Assembly (NCBI RefSeq): GCF_015207875.1
Contig: NZ_JADEVZ010000047.1
Location: 1-39,530, forward strand
Direction of reading: 5' to 3'
From: Dolichospermum sp. LEGE 00240
GTDB lineage: Bacteria; Cyanobacteriota; Cyanobacteriia; Cyanobacteriales; Nostocaceae
DNA length: 39,530 bases
A program made the position numbers and the translations under genes. Below, in pieces: positions 17,498 through 26,996 of the stretch (its first letter is position 1; each line of letters opens with the position of its first letter). The notes under the pieces are model-generated. The model was not told the DNA's origin. It did no database searches and worked only from the letters and a program-made list of their open reading frames with translations.

Positions 17498-18214
17498 CTA
17501 CCACATTATCATACTTGTTGCCACTAATAACAAGGGGTGAGACCACCATAATAGACCTGTGAAAATGGCAACTCCTAAATAAGCAGGGCGGAGAAATTCC
17601 TGCCAGTGTAAGGATTGACGACCATCAATAATCGCTTGAAAGGGGATAATGGAAGTTCGCTGTTTGACAAGTTCAAAGGCTTCTCCATAACGTTGACTTA
17701 AACGGCGATCGCCATGCCATACTCCAAATAGATGATGTAGTACCAACCCAATGGAGGTGACAAGGGTAAAACTAGTACCTAGCCACAAGGTATGGGCTAC
17801 ACACCAAATAACTTGTCCCACCATTTGCGGATGACGGGTAATACGGATAATTCCTGTTTCATAAAGATGAACTTGGGGCTTTTGAATGGCAGCAATTTCT
17901 AGTAGATTGAAGGTAGCAGGATATAAAAATAAAAAGGATATAGCTGATAGTACCCAAACTAATGTGCTTACGCCTGTTATGTCCTGTACTTGCCAAAGTT
18001 GCTGTCCATCATAACGGTGATTAAAAAAGTAAACAATTAAGATTACAGCCAAAGGGAGGCTAATTAATGCAAAGATAATGCGATAAAGCCTAGGTCCAAT
18101 GTATTTTTCTGCCCAAGGACGTAAAGCTGCCCCTCCGCTGTGAGCGATCGCAAAAACTAATTGTAACCCTAGTATGACAAAATGACTGGAGGTAAACCAA
18201 TGATTGGGCATCAT
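17498..18214 (-). CDS. Z-ISO: 15-cis-zeta-carotene isomerase (Z-ISO), NnrU family membrane protein
   Basis: This is a 238-residue membrane protein of the NnrU family, with about six to seven hydrophobic helices. Z-ISO is the NnrU-like haem enzyme that isomerises the central 15-cis bond of zeta-carotene in carotenoid synthesis. From memory, the plant enzyme's haem-related residues are H150, C263 and H266. Here H25 (in FAIAHSGGAALR), C138 and H141 (in WCVAH) have the same spacing of 113 and 116 residues. RHPQMVGQVIW is also conserved. An NnrU protein of denitrification is the alternative, but that pathway does not fit the host. It is divergent from rbcR across 167 nt. Confidence 0.8.
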   Translation of the reverse strand: MMPNHWFTSSHFVILGLQLVFAIAHSGGAALRPWAEKYIGPRLYRIIFALISLPLAVILIVYFFNHRYDGQQLWQVQDITGVSTLVWVLSAISFLFLYPATFNLLEIAAIQKPQVHLYETGIIRITRHPQMVGQVIWCVAHTLWLGTSFTLVTSIGLVLHHLFGVWHGDRRLSQRYGEAFELVKQRTSIIPFQAIIDGRQSLHWQEFLRPAYLGVAIFTGLLWWSHPLLLVATSMIMW

Positions 18215-18381
18215 ATATACAACTCAATTCAAAATTCAAATCAGCTAGTACCGCAAAGCAAAGTCAAAATTCACGGTTCTTTAAATGTTAACAATGCCAT
18301 AAATCATGCTTAGTTACCAAACTATTCATTTCGATTTATTTTTAAAGTTACTCATGCACCCCAGTTTATGGGTTAAGCCTT

Positions 18382-19398
18382 ATGTCTGACCTTCCTTTTA
18401 CCTTAGATCAGTTACGTATTCTCAAAGCGATCGCCCAAGAAGGGAGTTTCAAACGGGCGGCTGATAGCCTTTACGTCTCCCAACCCGCAGTCAGTTTACA
18501 AGTTCAAAACCTAGAACGGCAACTGGATGTCCCTCTATTTGATCGAGGTGGTCGTCGCGCTCAATTAACTGAAGCTGGGCATTTACTCCTCAGCTACGGA
18601 GACAAAATCCTCAGCTTGTGTCAGGAAACCTGCCGCGCGATTGAAGACCTGCAAAATCTTCAAGGAGGGACATTAATTGTAGGCGCATCTCAAACCACCG
18701 GCACTTATCTTCTGCCGAAAATGATCGGTTTATTTCGACAAAAATATCCAGAAGTGGCTGTGCAATTGCACGTCCATTCCACCCGCCGCACCGCTTGGAG
18801 TGTATCTAATGGTCAGGTTGATCTGGCGATTATTGGCGGAGAAATTCCCACAGAATTAGGGGAATCTTTAAAAACTGTTCCCTATGCTGAAGATGAATTG
18901 GCGCTCATCTTACCTACCTCCCATCCCTTTGCCAAATTAGAAACCATCCAAAAAGAAGACCTATATAAACTCCAATTCATTGCTCTTGACTCCCAATCAA
19001 CTATCCGCAAAGTCATTGATCAGGTTTTAGCCCGTTGTGATATTGACACCAGACGGTTTAAGTTTGAGATGGAACTAAATTCCATAGAAGCTATTAAAAA
19101 CGCTGTCCAATCAGGCTTAGGTGCTGCCTTTGTTTCTACATCAGCGATCGCTAAAGAGTTACAAATGGGTGTCCTGCACCGCACCCCTATCGAAGGAGTT
19201 GTGGTGAAGCGCACACTCTGGCTGATATTTAACCCCAACCGCTATAGATCCAAAGCCGCAGAAGCATTTAGCCAAGAAATATTACCTCAGTTTGCTAATC
19301 CTGGCTGGACTCAGGATATGTTGAAAATGTCACAGATGAATCCGGTGATCAATAGTACATTAGATGTAGCGACATCTAGCTCTTCTGATGCCAGTTAA
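18382..19398 (+). CDS. rbcR: LysR-family regulator RbcR (Ycf30/NdhR group)
   Basis: This is a 338-residue LysR-type regulator. An N-terminal winged helix (residues about 7-65: [20 protein letters not shown], then [16 protein letters not shown]) is followed by a periplasmic-binding-like effector domain (about 95-300). The sequence fits the cyanobacterial RbcR/Ycf30 group that activates rbcL and related carbon-fixation genes. NdhR/CmpR paralogues are the alternative. As I recall, rbcR is found near ndhF1 and an NnrU gene in other Nostocales, which this locus retains. The ATG at 18382 gives the expected start. HIP1 octamers occur within the gene. Confidence 0.85.
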   Translation: MSDLPFTLDQLRILKAIAQEGSFKRAADSLYVSQPAVSLQVQNLERQLDVPLFDRGGRRAQLTEAGHLLLSYGDKILSLCQETCRAIEDLQNLQGGTLIVGASQTTGTYLLPKMIGLFRQKYPEVAVQLHVHSTRRTAWSVSNGQVDLAIIGGEIPTELGESLKTVPYAEDELALILPTSHPFAKLETIQKEDLYKLQFIALDSQSTIRKVIDQVLARCDIDTRRFKFEMELNSIEAIKNAVQSGLGAAFVSTSAIAKELQMGVLHRTPIEGVVVKRTLWLIFNPNRYRSKAAEAFSQEILPQFANPGWTQDMLKMSQMNPVINSTLDVATSSSSDAS

Positions 19399-19408
19399 AC
19401 ATCTTGTC

Positions 19409-19453
19409 ACTGGTCAAAAGTCATTAGTTAACGGCAAATTGCTAATGACCAGT
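19409..19453 (+). terminator. Hairpin region after rbcR (terminator or repeat)
   Basis: ACTGGTCA (19409-19416) can pair with TGACCAGT (19446-19453). Alternatively GTCATTAG (19420-19427) pairs with CTAATGAC (19442-19449). The two folds compete. No T-run follows. The words GTCATTAG and GACTACTGACTAATG suggest a heptad-like repeat. Confidence 0.4.
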
Positions 19454-19564
19454 CACTCATCTGACTACTGACTAATGAATAATCTAATGAATAATATGGA
19501 AGTCTACTGTACTTCCACTGTCAACGTCCCCTGTTCCCTGTCCCCGTGGCGTAGCACCTGTCAC

Positions 19565-20746
19565 CTACTGCTGAGATAAACGCTTTATCTCCGCACTTCC
19601 TAATATATTATGGGCTTTTGCTAACATCTGGGGAATTTTTTCAGATTGGGGACTATTAACAAGACATTCTCTTAAATCTAATTCACCTAACTTATCAGCC
19701 CGATTACCAGGAAACCAATGATTAGCCTGTCCTAAGAGATTGTAACGCATTTTCCCATAATCAATCATGTCATAAGCCAAAGCCAAATTCAACAGCCACA
19801 AAATCACCCGTATATTTATTTCTCCTGGCGTTTCTTCCCAAGTTGGTAGATTCGTTTCCCAGGTTTTTACCCAATCTTCTCCTAAAATATTGACCGCTTC
19901 CGATTCCAATCTAGAAATAATTGGTGGTAAAATTTCTGCCGCATTATCTAACAATGGCAAAGTCTTTAAATGCTCATCAAAATCAGTTGGTTTTGCTGCC
20001 CCTATACTCAAAGTATGCACTTGAGGACGACTCAAACAAAATAAATCATTAAACACCATTGGACTCAAAGGCGCACACAAATCAACTAACTTTTGGGAAG
20101 GTTGATATAATAACCCACCTTTATTAGAAGGACTAATAATAAATACACCCATATCTAATTTATTTGCAGCTTCAATAGCAGCCCAATTCCATTGGTTAAT
20201 ATAGTACCAATGCAAATTCACATAATCAAATTGATTACTATTAATTGCTTGGAAAATTATATCTATGGGACCATGAGTAGAAAAGCCAATAAATTTAATT
20301 TTACCTTCAGACTGTAACTGTCTTGCTACTTCTAAACAACCACCTTCACGAATACTATAATCCCAAGTTTCCGCATTATTAATGCCATGTAACCCAAATA
20401 AATCAACATAATCTAACTGAAGATAAGCCAAAGATTTTTCAAAGGTTTGGCGAAATTTTTGAGGGTCTGCAACAGGAGAAACTTTCGTTTGCACTATTAA
20501 GTTTTCACGGGGAAACTGAGGCAGAATTTTTCCCAACTGCATTTCTGATGTTCCATAACCCCGTGCAGTTTCAATATGATTAATTCCCAATTCTACGGAA
20601 CGACGAATTACAGCTTCTAGATTTTCTTGATTATCTGTGGGAATTTCCTCCGGTGTGACATCCTGCCATTTATATTGATAGCGCATTCCCCCGCAGGAGA
20701 AAACGGGCATTTGTAATTCTGTCCGACCAAAACGTTTGTATAGCAT
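19565..20746 (-). CDS. Aldo/keto reductase family protein
   Basis: This is a 393-residue oxidoreductase with an aldo/keto reductase TIM barrel. Seen are FGRTELQMPVFSCGGMR, then GINHIETARGYGTSEMQLGK with the catalytic-type Asp position replaced by Glu (HIETA), YVDLFGLHGINN with its His, and FIGFSTHG. C-terminal residues about 290-393 form an extra helical domain. Related proteins there often carry 4Fe-4S cysteines; this one does not. Substrate is unknown. An ATG with little ribosome-binding site starts the gene. Downstream CCCTGT-type heptads abut the stop. Confidence 0.88.
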   Translation of the reverse strand: MLYKRFGRTELQMPVFSCGGMRYQYKWQDVTPEEIPTDNQENLEAVIRRSVELGINHIETARGYGTSEMQLGKILPQFPRENLIVQTKVSPVADPQKFRQTFEKSLAYLQLDYVDLFGLHGINNAETWDYSIREGGCLEVARQLQSEGKIKFIGFSTHGPIDIIFQAINSNQFDYVNLHWYYINQWNWAAIEAANKLDMGVFIISPSNKGGLLYQPSQKLVDLCAPLSPMVFNDLFCLSRPQVHTLSIGAAKPTDFDEHLKTLPLLDNAAEILPPIISRLESEAVNILGEDWVKTWETNLPTWEETPGEINIRVILWLLNLALAYDMIDYGKMRYNLLGQANHWFPGNRADKLGELDLRECLVNSPQSEKIPQMLAKAHNILGSAEIKRLSQQ

Positions 20747-20827
20747 TTGTGAATTTTTAAACTATCTTAGGACTTACTCATTGACAAACTTTACTAAGTA
20801 TATGTTGCGTTTTTTCGTTGCTTCTAC

Positions 20828-20885
20828 GGTGCGTTAGACCCAATAATTTTACTACCATTAGCCATATTTTTCCATCTGACGCACC
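20828..20885. repeat. Short inverted-repeat element (GGTGCGTTAGA/TCTGACGCACC)
   Basis: The 11-nt arms at 20828-20838 and 20875-20885 differ by one G-T pair, with 36 nt between them. The arms share the GTGCGTTA/TAACGCAC word with the 62-nt repeats. It is a probable nonautonomous element upstream of hicA. Confidence 0.55.
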
Positions 20886-21001
20886 CTACTAACAAAGCTG
20901 GAAATGATTAATTTCGGTTGATGCAGATCATGTCTAATTTGTATAGCGCGTAAGTCCCATATTCATATAAAATTATAAGGACAAAGAAGTAGGCAAAATT
21001 A

Positions 21002-21217
21002 ATGCCCAGAAAAATTCGGGAATTAAAAGCTGAGATTAAACAAAAAGGGTTTGTATATCTACCAAAACGAGGGAAAGGCAGTCATGAGAGATGGAGACAT
21101 CCTTTGATTAGAAAAACACTAACAATTTCAGGTAAAGATGGGGATGATGTGCCAACCTACCTAGAAAAGCAATTAGGAAAGTTATTAGCTGAACTAAAAG
21201 AGTTAGGGGAGAATTAG
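21002..21217 (+). CDS. hicA: HicA-family toxin
   Basis: This is a 71-residue HicA mRNA-interferase-like toxin with a double-stranded-RNA-binding fold. Seen are RELKAEIKQKGFVYLPKRGKGSHERWRHP with the catalytic-type His in GSHERW, then TLTISGKDGDDVP and a C-terminal helix. It lies 5 nt before hicB, a normal toxin-first HicAB order. The length is typical. Confidence 0.88.
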   Translation: MPRKIRELKAEIKQKGFVYLPKRGKGSHERWRHPLIRKTLTISGKDGDDVPTYLEKQLGKLLAELKELGEN

Positions 21218-21222
21218 GACTT

Positions 21223-21444
21223 ATGAATCAATACAGTATGATTGTTCAATGGTCAGATGAAGATCAGCTTTTCTTAGTAACTATTCCAGAATTTAGTCAT
21301 CTTGTGATCATGCCCTGCACTCATGGCAAAACCCGTCAACAAGCAATTGATAACGGTGAGGAAGTAATTGAAATGTACTTAGAAGCTTGGAAAATAGAAG
21401 GTGAATCTATCCCTCAACCAAACACACTACAAATTGCTTCGTGA
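21223..21444 (+). CDS. hicB: HicB-family antitoxin
   Basis: This is a 73-residue HicB protein, an RNase H-like partial fold: YSMIVQWSDEDQLFLVTIPE, then TRQQAIDNGEEVIEMYLEAW and a short tail IPQP. There is no DNA-binding domain after the fold, so it is the short HicB form. It follows hicA by 5 nt. The expected 'PDLPG' segment reads PEFSH, a mild deviation. Confidence 0.88.
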   Translation: MNQYSMIVQWSDEDQLFLVTIPEFSHLVIMPCTHGKTRQQAIDNGEEVIEMYLEAWKIEGESIPQPNTLQIAS

Positions 21445-21453
21445 CATACTCCA

Positions 21454-21477
21454 CACACTCCCTTGCAGGTGAGTGTG
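21454..21477 (+). mobile_element. IS200/IS605-like end hairpin remnant
   Basis: CACACTC (21454-21460) pairs with GAGTGTG (21471-21477), followed by GGCTTCTCAGGGACT. This resembles the terminal hairpin and flank of IS200/IS605-type elements in cyanobacteria. No tnpA or tnpB is present. The rest of the 21445-21846 gap has an inverted repeat TTGACCAA/TTGGTCAA (about 21661-21715) and the 34-nt repeat at 21803, and no gene. Confidence 0.4.
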
Positions 21478-21802
21478 GGCTTCTCAGGGACTCTTCTTTG
21501 AAGACATTAACTGAGCTTTAAAGCCCTATGCCCTAGTGACTTTTGGAGATAATTTTTAACTTTTGTAATAGGCTGCTTTTCAGCACTTGATTTGGGTTAC
21601 ACCTACCACTGCTAATTATATCAGATATTTGGAGAAAAACAAAAAAAGTGTTCGTTCCTCATTGACCAATATTGCTGATTTCGCTATGCTCAATTTTGCT
21701 CGTTGGTCAATTCTTCACTCACGCGTATTCATCTCATCACCTCCCTATCGGGTAGGTCAGAACAGGGTAGGCAATACCACCCTACTTAGGTTTTTTAGGT
21801 AA

Positions 21803-21836
21803 ATTCTGTATCTCATTCAAGTGCATACCACTATAT
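21803..21836 (+). repeat. Dispersed 34-nt repeat, copy 2
   Basis: It matches 9002-9035 with one mismatch. It lies at the end of a noncoding debris region just after the stop-side of the epimerase gene. Confidence 0.7.
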
Positions 21837-21846
21837 CAACTAAGAA

Positions 21847-22767
21847 TTAGGTGAGAATCTGCGTTAATGCTGATTGCAAATTCGGATATTGATACTCAAA
21901 ACCTGACTCTAAAGTGCGTTTGGGTAACACTTTTTGTCCTTCTAAAACTACCTTTGCCCCATCTCCTAATATAGCTTCTATGGCAAATCCCGGCACAGGC
22001 AACCAAGAGGGACGATTCATGACGTTACCCATAGTTGTACTTAAATCATTCATACGGACTGGTTGAGGGGCAGTGGCATTATATACTCCCTCCATTGTTG
22101 ATTTAGTTAGAGATTGGATAATTAAACCGACAATATCATCTAAGTGAATCCAGGAAAACCACTGTTGACCACTGCCAATGGGTCCACCAGCAAAGAGTTT
22201 AAAGGGGGTAATCATTTTCCCCAAAGCGCCACCGTTACCTAAAACAATCCCAAAGCGTAAAATTACTAACCGCACATTGGTATCTTTTACCTTGGTAGCT
22301 TCCTGTTCCCATTCTTGACAGACTTGAGAGAGAAAGTCGTTACCAGAGGCGCTATCTTCATTAAAACTGGCCGTTTCACTAGTTCCGTAGTAACCAATAG
22401 CCGAAGTATTGACGAGGATACTGGGGCGAGGATTGGCTTTAGCTATAGCTTCGACAATTTTTTGTGTTCCCAGTTTGCGGGTGTTGAGGATTTCCTGCTT
22501 GCGTTCTGGTGTCCAACGTCCCTCAGCAATGGGTTCTCCTGCCAAATTCACGACTCCGTTGCAACCAGCTATAGCATCTTGCCAAGTGCCGGATACAGTA
22601 GGAGTATAGGCAATAATTTCTAAGTTAGGAAATGCTGGGGAGGGAAATACCTTTTGAGCAAAGGTAGGATTGCGGGTTAATACCAAAATTCTATGACCTT
22701 CCGTGTGTAGTCTTTCTACCAACCGACTACCCACAAATCCTGTTGCACCACTAATTGCTATTTTCAT
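21847..22767 (-). CDS. TIGR01777 family NAD(P)-dependent epimerase/SDR protein
   Basis: This is a 306-residue atypical short-chain dehydrogenase. The Rossmann nucleotide motif is GATGFVGSRL at residues 7-16. VVNLAGEPI, TSAIGYYG (catalytic-type Tyr) and FSWIHLDDIVGLI follow, and the C-terminal WLPVPGFAIEAILGD is diagnostic of TIGR01777 (YfcH/SDR39U1). Plant relatives affect chloroplast function, and the substrate is unknown. The gene is full length, and is followed leftward by noncoding debris. FHA and ctaA genes lie upstream on the same strand. Confidence 0.92.
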   Translation of the reverse strand: MKIAISGATGFVGSRLVERLHTEGHRILVLTRNPTFAQKVFPSPAFPNLEIIAYTPTVSGTWQDAIAGCNGVVNLAGEPIAEGRWTPERKQEILNTRKLGTQKIVEAIAKANPRPSILVNTSAIGYYGTSETASFNEDSASGNDFLSQVCQEWEQEATKVKDTNVRLVILRFGIVLGNGGALGKMITPFKLFAGGPIGSGQQWFSWIHLDDIVGLIIQSLTKSTMEGVYNATAPQPVRMNDLSTTMGNVMNRPSWLPVPGFAIEAILGDGAKVVLEGQKVLPKRTLESGFEYQYPNLQSALTQILT

Positions 22768-22823
22768 TGATACCGTGTGTTGTTTGTTGCCTACTGAAAA
22801 ATGGAAATTAAATCAAGATTCTG

Positions 22824-23258
22824 TCAAGCTTCTGAATCTTCAGTCATGCCAGGATTGATTAATGTAATGTCGTACTCAATCGCATCTGTTGAGGAAAAAA
22901 TCTCTGTATTTTGCAGCAGATAATAGATAGCACGAACTTGAGGCGCGAAAATAACTTCATCTTCATTGCGGAGGTTATGAGCGGTAATTTTTCGCCCGTT
23001 GATCATTAAACCATTAGAACTGGGTTTTCCTTTGGCATCACCATCTACAATTCGATAATAATAGCGTTGACTATTGGGGCGCGGTAATCTTACTAATGTG
23101 GCATGATAACGGGAAACAAACTGGGAGAATAGACGGATATTGCAATCTCGATCTCTACCAATAGAATAAACGGGGTTTTCCAAAAAAAATTCTTTCCGTC
23201 CTTGGTCATCTTCAATAATCAGTAGATGGTTTTCATTTTTTGCTGCTTCCATTGCCAT
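22824..23258 (-). CDS. FHA domain protein
   Basis: This is a 144-residue protein formed almost wholly of one forkhead-associated domain, which binds phosphothreonine peptides. The core motif is YSIGRDRDCNIRL (Gly-Arg), then FVSRYHATLV (Ser-Arg-x-His) and SSNGLMING (Asn). The C-terminal 30 residues are acidic. It may read the output of Ser/Thr kinases, which are common in filamentous cyanobacteria; no kinase is nearby. ATG at 23258 and a second ATG two codons later are both possible. Confidence 0.9.
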   Translation of the reverse strand: MAMEAAKNENHLLIIEDDQGRKEFFLENPVYSIGRDRDCNIRLFSQFVSRYHATLVRLPRPNSQRYYYRIVDGDAKGKPSSNGLMINGRKITAHNLRNEDEVIFAPQVRAIYYLLQNTEIFSSTDAIEYDITLINPGMTEDSEA

Positions 23259-23306
23259 GATTGTCCCATCAATTAACAGTCACACTTTTGTTACCAAAGA
23301 GGTTTT

Positions 23307-23330
23307 CTCCTGACTCCTGACTCCTGACTC
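23307..23330. repeat. CTCCTGA heptad repeat
   Basis: There are three perfect CTCCTGA units followed by CTC, between the FHA and ctaA genes. It is the same family as the tract in the thioredoxin C-terminus at 16542. Confidence 0.8.
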
Positions 23331-23355
23331 GTGCTATAACTTTCACTTTGTACTG

Positions 23356-25773
23356 CTAGGGGACAAACCTCCTTAATAAAATTGAGTTGGTAACAACACT
23401 AACGGAGCTAAAAGCCATTAATGCTGCTGCGCTGGCGGGTCCTAGAACGAAACCGCAGACAGGTAATAATATACCAGCCGCGAGGGGAATACCTATCGTA
23501 TTATAGGCAAAAGCCCAAAATAAATTCTGACGGATGGTGTTAAAAGTGGCTCGACTTAGCTGAATAGATTTTACAACATCGGTCAGGGAATTTCGCATTA
23601 AAATAATTTCCGCCGTTTCTATGGCGACATCTGTTCCCGAATGTAGGGCGATACCAACATCAGCCTGTGATAAGGCTGGAGCGTCATTGATGCCATCTCC
23701 TACCATAGCAACCACTGTGTTGATTTCCCCACGTTGAAGAGATTGAATGGTGGCGGCTTTTTGGGCTGGGGGGATACCTGCCATGATGTCGGTGTTGGCG
23801 ATTCCTAGTTGTTGAGCGATCGCCTGCACTGCTTCTAATCTATCACCACTGAGGAGCATCACGCGCAAACCCATTTGTCGGAGTTTATCTACTGCGGTTT
23901 TCGCATCTGGTCTCAGGGTATCACTAACGGCAATTAATCCGGTTAATGTTCCATCTACCGCCACACCAATGACGGTTTTTCCTGCTGAGGCTAGTCTTTG
24001 TCCCTGTTGTTGGGCTGTTTCATGAATCTTGATTTGGTGGTAATTAAACCATTCCCAATTACCTAAAAGCACTTTTTTGCCCTCGACGACAGCGGATACG
24101 CCCATACCTGGTTCGGTGTGGAAGTCTACCGCATGGGGGATGATTAACTCTCTGGCTTTGGCTTCTTGCTGAATGGCTGTAGCTAGGGGGTGATAAGTCC
24201 CACTTTCTACGGCTGCGGCTAGTTGAATGAGAGATGATGGTAAAGTTGATTCGGCAATCACTAGACAATCAGTGACGGTGGGTTTACCTGTGGTGAGAGT
24301 TCCGGTTTTATCAAAAACTACCGTGTCTAGTTTGTGGACTTTTTCTAAAACGTCGCCACCTTTGATTAATAGTCCCCGTTCTGCACCCATACCTGTTCCT
24401 ACTAAAATCGCTGTCGGGGTAGCTAATCCTAAGGCACAGGGACAAGCAACTACCATGACAGCGATCGCTAATTTTAAACTAATTAATAGGGAAGAATATT
24501 GAGTGTGCGGGACTAAATGTTGGGAATTATCTCCCATATTGTGAGCCATTACCATCGCCCCGGACATGGTAACATCTGGCCAGAGGTGAGTTCCCAGCAA
24601 ATACCAAAATAGGAAGGTTAAACCAGCCGCAGTTAAGACACCATAAGTAAAATACCCAGCCACCGTATCTGCTAATTTTTGGACTGGGGCCCTGCGAGTT
24701 TGGGCGGCTTCTACCAAAGCCACAATTTGGGCTAAAATTGTATCATCACCGGTGCGAGTAGCTTGAATAGCGATCGCTCCCGATTGATTTAAAGTTCCCC
24801 CAGTCACAGCATCTCCCGGTTGCTTCATCACAGGTACTACTTCCCCTGTCAGCATCGCCTCATCTATGGTAGTTTGTCCAAACCGCACCTCACCATCTAC
24901 CGGAATTTTATCCCCTGGTAACACTTGCAACCATTCACCCACACGCACCTGTTCCGCTGGAATTTCCATAATATTGGCCCCAGCAATCAATTTTTCCGGT
25001 TCTGGGTTAATAATTAACCGGGCTGTTTGGGGGGCTAAAGCCAACAATTGGCGAAACGCTTTAGCCGCACGTCCTCTCGCCTGTTTTTCTAGAGTCCTCC
25101 CCAACAGAATAAAACCCAACATCATCACAGGTTCATCAAAAAAGCATTCCCAACCCATTCGGGGAAACAATAACGCCACTAAACTTGCAATATAGGCTGT
25201 TAGCGTTCCCAAGCCAATGAGAGTATTCATATTCGGCGCACCCCGTCGCCAACCTAGCCAACCTTCCACTAAAATTGGTCTACCAGGAATCATAATAGCG
25301 ATCGTCGCCAATCCACAATGAAACCAGATATCATTTAAAAACGGAAAAATAACAGATCCAATATTACCAAAATGACCAATTCCCGATAGTAGCAGTAATA
25401 AACCAGCAATTCCCAACTGTCTAACTATCCCCTGCATTTCCTGGCGTTGTCTTGCTTCTGGATTCGGGATTGCAGATTTATCACCAGCACTTTTAGCCGT
25501 CCGTAATTGGCTAGGAAATCCTGTAGCCGTTAATCCCTGAACTAACGCCTCTGCATCTACAGTACCAATTTCTACCTCTACGACTGCAACTTCTGTTGCG
25601 AGGTTAACACAAACGCTTTTAACTCCCGGATGTTGAATAAGCTGTTTTTCTACCGCATTCACACATCCAGCACACTTCATCCCCCCAACATCTAAAATAA
25701 TTTTCTCTGAGTTAAGTATTTTTGTGGGGGGTACAGATTCTATAAGTATTTCAGATTTTGGGATCAGTTGCAT
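23356..25773 (-). CDS. ctaA: Copper-transporting P1B-ATPase, CtaA-type
   Basis: This is an 805-residue heavy-metal P-type ATPase. The N-terminal metal-binding domain carries GMKCAGC (C34, C37). Then come membrane segments, the TGE phosphatase loop, the CPC motif in VVACPCALGLATP (about residue 443), DKTGTLT with the phosphorylated Asp (about 486), and GDGINDAPAL near 715. The CAGC motif and overall form fit CtaA, which with PacS supplies copper for plastocyanin and cytochrome oxidase. PacS-type proteins are the alternative. Residues about 95-110 (SAIPNPEARQRQ) may be a repeat-derived insertion. It could be co-transcribed with the FHA gene 97 nt downstream. Confidence 0.9.
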   Translation of the reverse strand: MQLIPKSEILIESVPPTKILNSEKIILDVGGMKCAGCVNAVEKQLIQHPGVKSVCVNLATEVAVVEVEIGTVDAEALVQGLTATGFPSQLRTAKSAGDKSAIPNPEARQRQEMQGIVRQLGIAGLLLLLSGIGHFGNIGSVIFPFLNDIWFHCGLATIAIMIPGRPILVEGWLGWRRGAPNMNTLIGLGTLTAYIASLVALLFPRMGWECFFDEPVMMLGFILLGRTLEKQARGRAAKAFRQLLALAPQTARLIINPEPEKLIAGANIMEIPAEQVRVGEWLQVLPGDKIPVDGEVRFGQTTIDEAMLTGEVVPVMKQPGDAVTGGTLNQSGAIAIQATRTGDDTILAQIVALVEAAQTRRAPVQKLADTVAGYFTYGVLTAAGLTFLFWYLLGTHLWPDVTMSGAMVMAHNMGDNSQHLVPHTQYSSLLISLKLAIAVMVVACPCALGLATPTAILVGTGMGAERGLLIKGGDVLEKVHKLDTVVFDKTGTLTTGKPTVTDCLVIAESTLPSSLIQLAAAVESGTYHPLATAIQQEAKARELIIPHAVDFHTEPGMGVSAVVEGKKVLLGNWEWFNYHQIKIHETAQQQGQRLASAGKTVIGVAVDGTLTGLIAVSDTLRPDAKTAVDKLRQMGLRVMLLSGDRLEAVQAIAQQLGIANTDIMAGIPPAQKAATIQSLQRGEINTVVAMVGDGINDAPALSQADVGIALHSGTDVAIETAEIILMRNSLTDVVKSIQLSRATFNTIRQNLFWAFAYNTIGIPLAAGILLPVCGFVLGPASAAALMAFSSVSVVTNSILLRRFVP

Positions 25774-26259
25774 GGCTAGTTTTGAGGTTCGCTTTTGTTA
25801 GTTTAACGCTTAATAACCAGCGTCTCTACTTTGAGGTTAAGCGAAATCTGCCACCTTTACCAAGTGAACAATATTAAGTTTCTCCAACCCTCCAAAATTG
25901 GATCATCTTTTTTGTGGAGTTCTCTAATGAAGTACACACCAATTTGTTCCCTGTTCCTAAAACTCTTACCTTTGCGTCTACTCTATAGGAGATCACGAAG
26001 CGTGATTGCGCCTTTGCGTGAGACTAAAATTCATATCCAAATATTACAAAAATCATAGTTTAATTTTAGCTGTATAAATTACAGCAGTTAATTGTACTGG
26101 TAACATCAAAATTAGGCTTTTACAGAAATAATTAATTTCCCAATCTGATACTATACTAAAATATCCCGTACTCATTATTAGCAAGACTAACAAGTGTATC
26201 TGTTTATATTTGAGAAACATATTTGAGCAACTGCATATTAATTTTACATGACAAACTTT
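25774..26259. other. 486-nt noncoding gap
   Basis: This is AT-rich sequence between the leftward TM2 gene and the leftward ctaA gene. A GATCACGAAGCGTGAT-type inverted repeat lies near 25991. No gene with supporting signals was found; a 75-codon open frame at 25831 lacks protein-like composition. The ctaA promoter should lie in 25774-25850. Confidence 0.35.
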
Positions 26260-26535
26260 CTAAAACCAACCTTGCTTATTCACAAAATAGGTATTAACAA
26301 ATTCTTCATGAGATTTATTTAAGTAAATCATGGCTTCAATCAAACCAACAAGTTGCATAACTATTAATGTAAATCCATAGGTAAAAGAACCACCAATTAT
26401 AGAAACTGTTAACATAATAAAACCTTCTAAGGTATAACCAAGAATGAATTTATGTAGCCCAAATCCACCAAAAATAATTCCAGCATAACCAGCTAACAGT
26501 TGTTTCATAGTGTGAGATGGGTTGATATTACTCAT
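26260..26535 (-). CDS. TM2 domain membrane protein
   Basis: This is a 91-residue TM2 protein with two membrane helices. The family pattern is visible: LLAGYAGIIFGGFGLHKFILGY, a short turn, then FTLIVMQLVGLIEAMIYL. The TM2 family is widespread and its function is poorly known. Start ATG at 26535 has GGAG-like purines upstream. It stands alone in noncoding surroundings. Confidence 0.88.
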   Translation of the reverse strand: MSNINPSHTMKQLLAGYAGIIFGGFGLHKFILGYTLEGFIMLTVSIIGGSFTYGFTLIVMQLVGLIEAMIYLNKSHEEFVNTYFVNKQGWF

Positions 26536-26822
26536 ATTGAGTTATACTCCTTGGTGATTGGTAATCCTATATATGAATTAAATGATGATAAGATGCTGAT
26601 AACAAGCAATCATTAAAATACTAAATTTTTTGTTCAAACATAACAAAATTTGCATAAAAATATTGTGCCGAATATTTACCAAATTTTAGGTGATAATTAA
26701 CCTTAAAATCAGTAAATATCCAACACTATGGATTTTTCTACATATCTATTATTGTCAAATCCGGAAGATTTTTTTAAGAAGTAGGCAAGCAAAATTAATT
26801 ATATAAAAGATTTGGATTTAAT

Positions 26823-26885
26823 GTAGGGGTAGCGTCCCCGTGCCTACCCCGATATTTGGGGCAACCACAGGGGGTTTGCCCCTAC
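26823..26885. repeat. GTAGGGG...CCCCTAC dispersed hairpin repeat
   Basis: GTAGGGG (26823-26829) and CCCCTAC (26879-26885) flank a GC-rich 49-nt middle with further pairable CCCC/GGGG words. It is a typical cyanobacterial interspersed repeat. The remaining 26536-26996 gap is AT-rich and shows no gene. Confidence 0.6.
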
Positions 26886-26996
26886 AAAATTAATTGGTTT
26901 AGGAATTTTTAAACTGTGCAATTGATTTTTTCCAACTATTTAGTTGAGAAGTTAGTAGTTAGGATCAAAACTATTACCTATTACCTGTTCCCTAAC

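Noticed and set aside
21587-21802. 71-codon frame after hicB
   Set aside because: It lies in inverted-repeat debris with no recognisable protein.
25831-26058. 75-codon plus-strand frame in the gap before ctaA
   Set aside because: No ribosome-binding site, no domain, and it includes a dispersed GATCACGAAGCGTGAT repeat.
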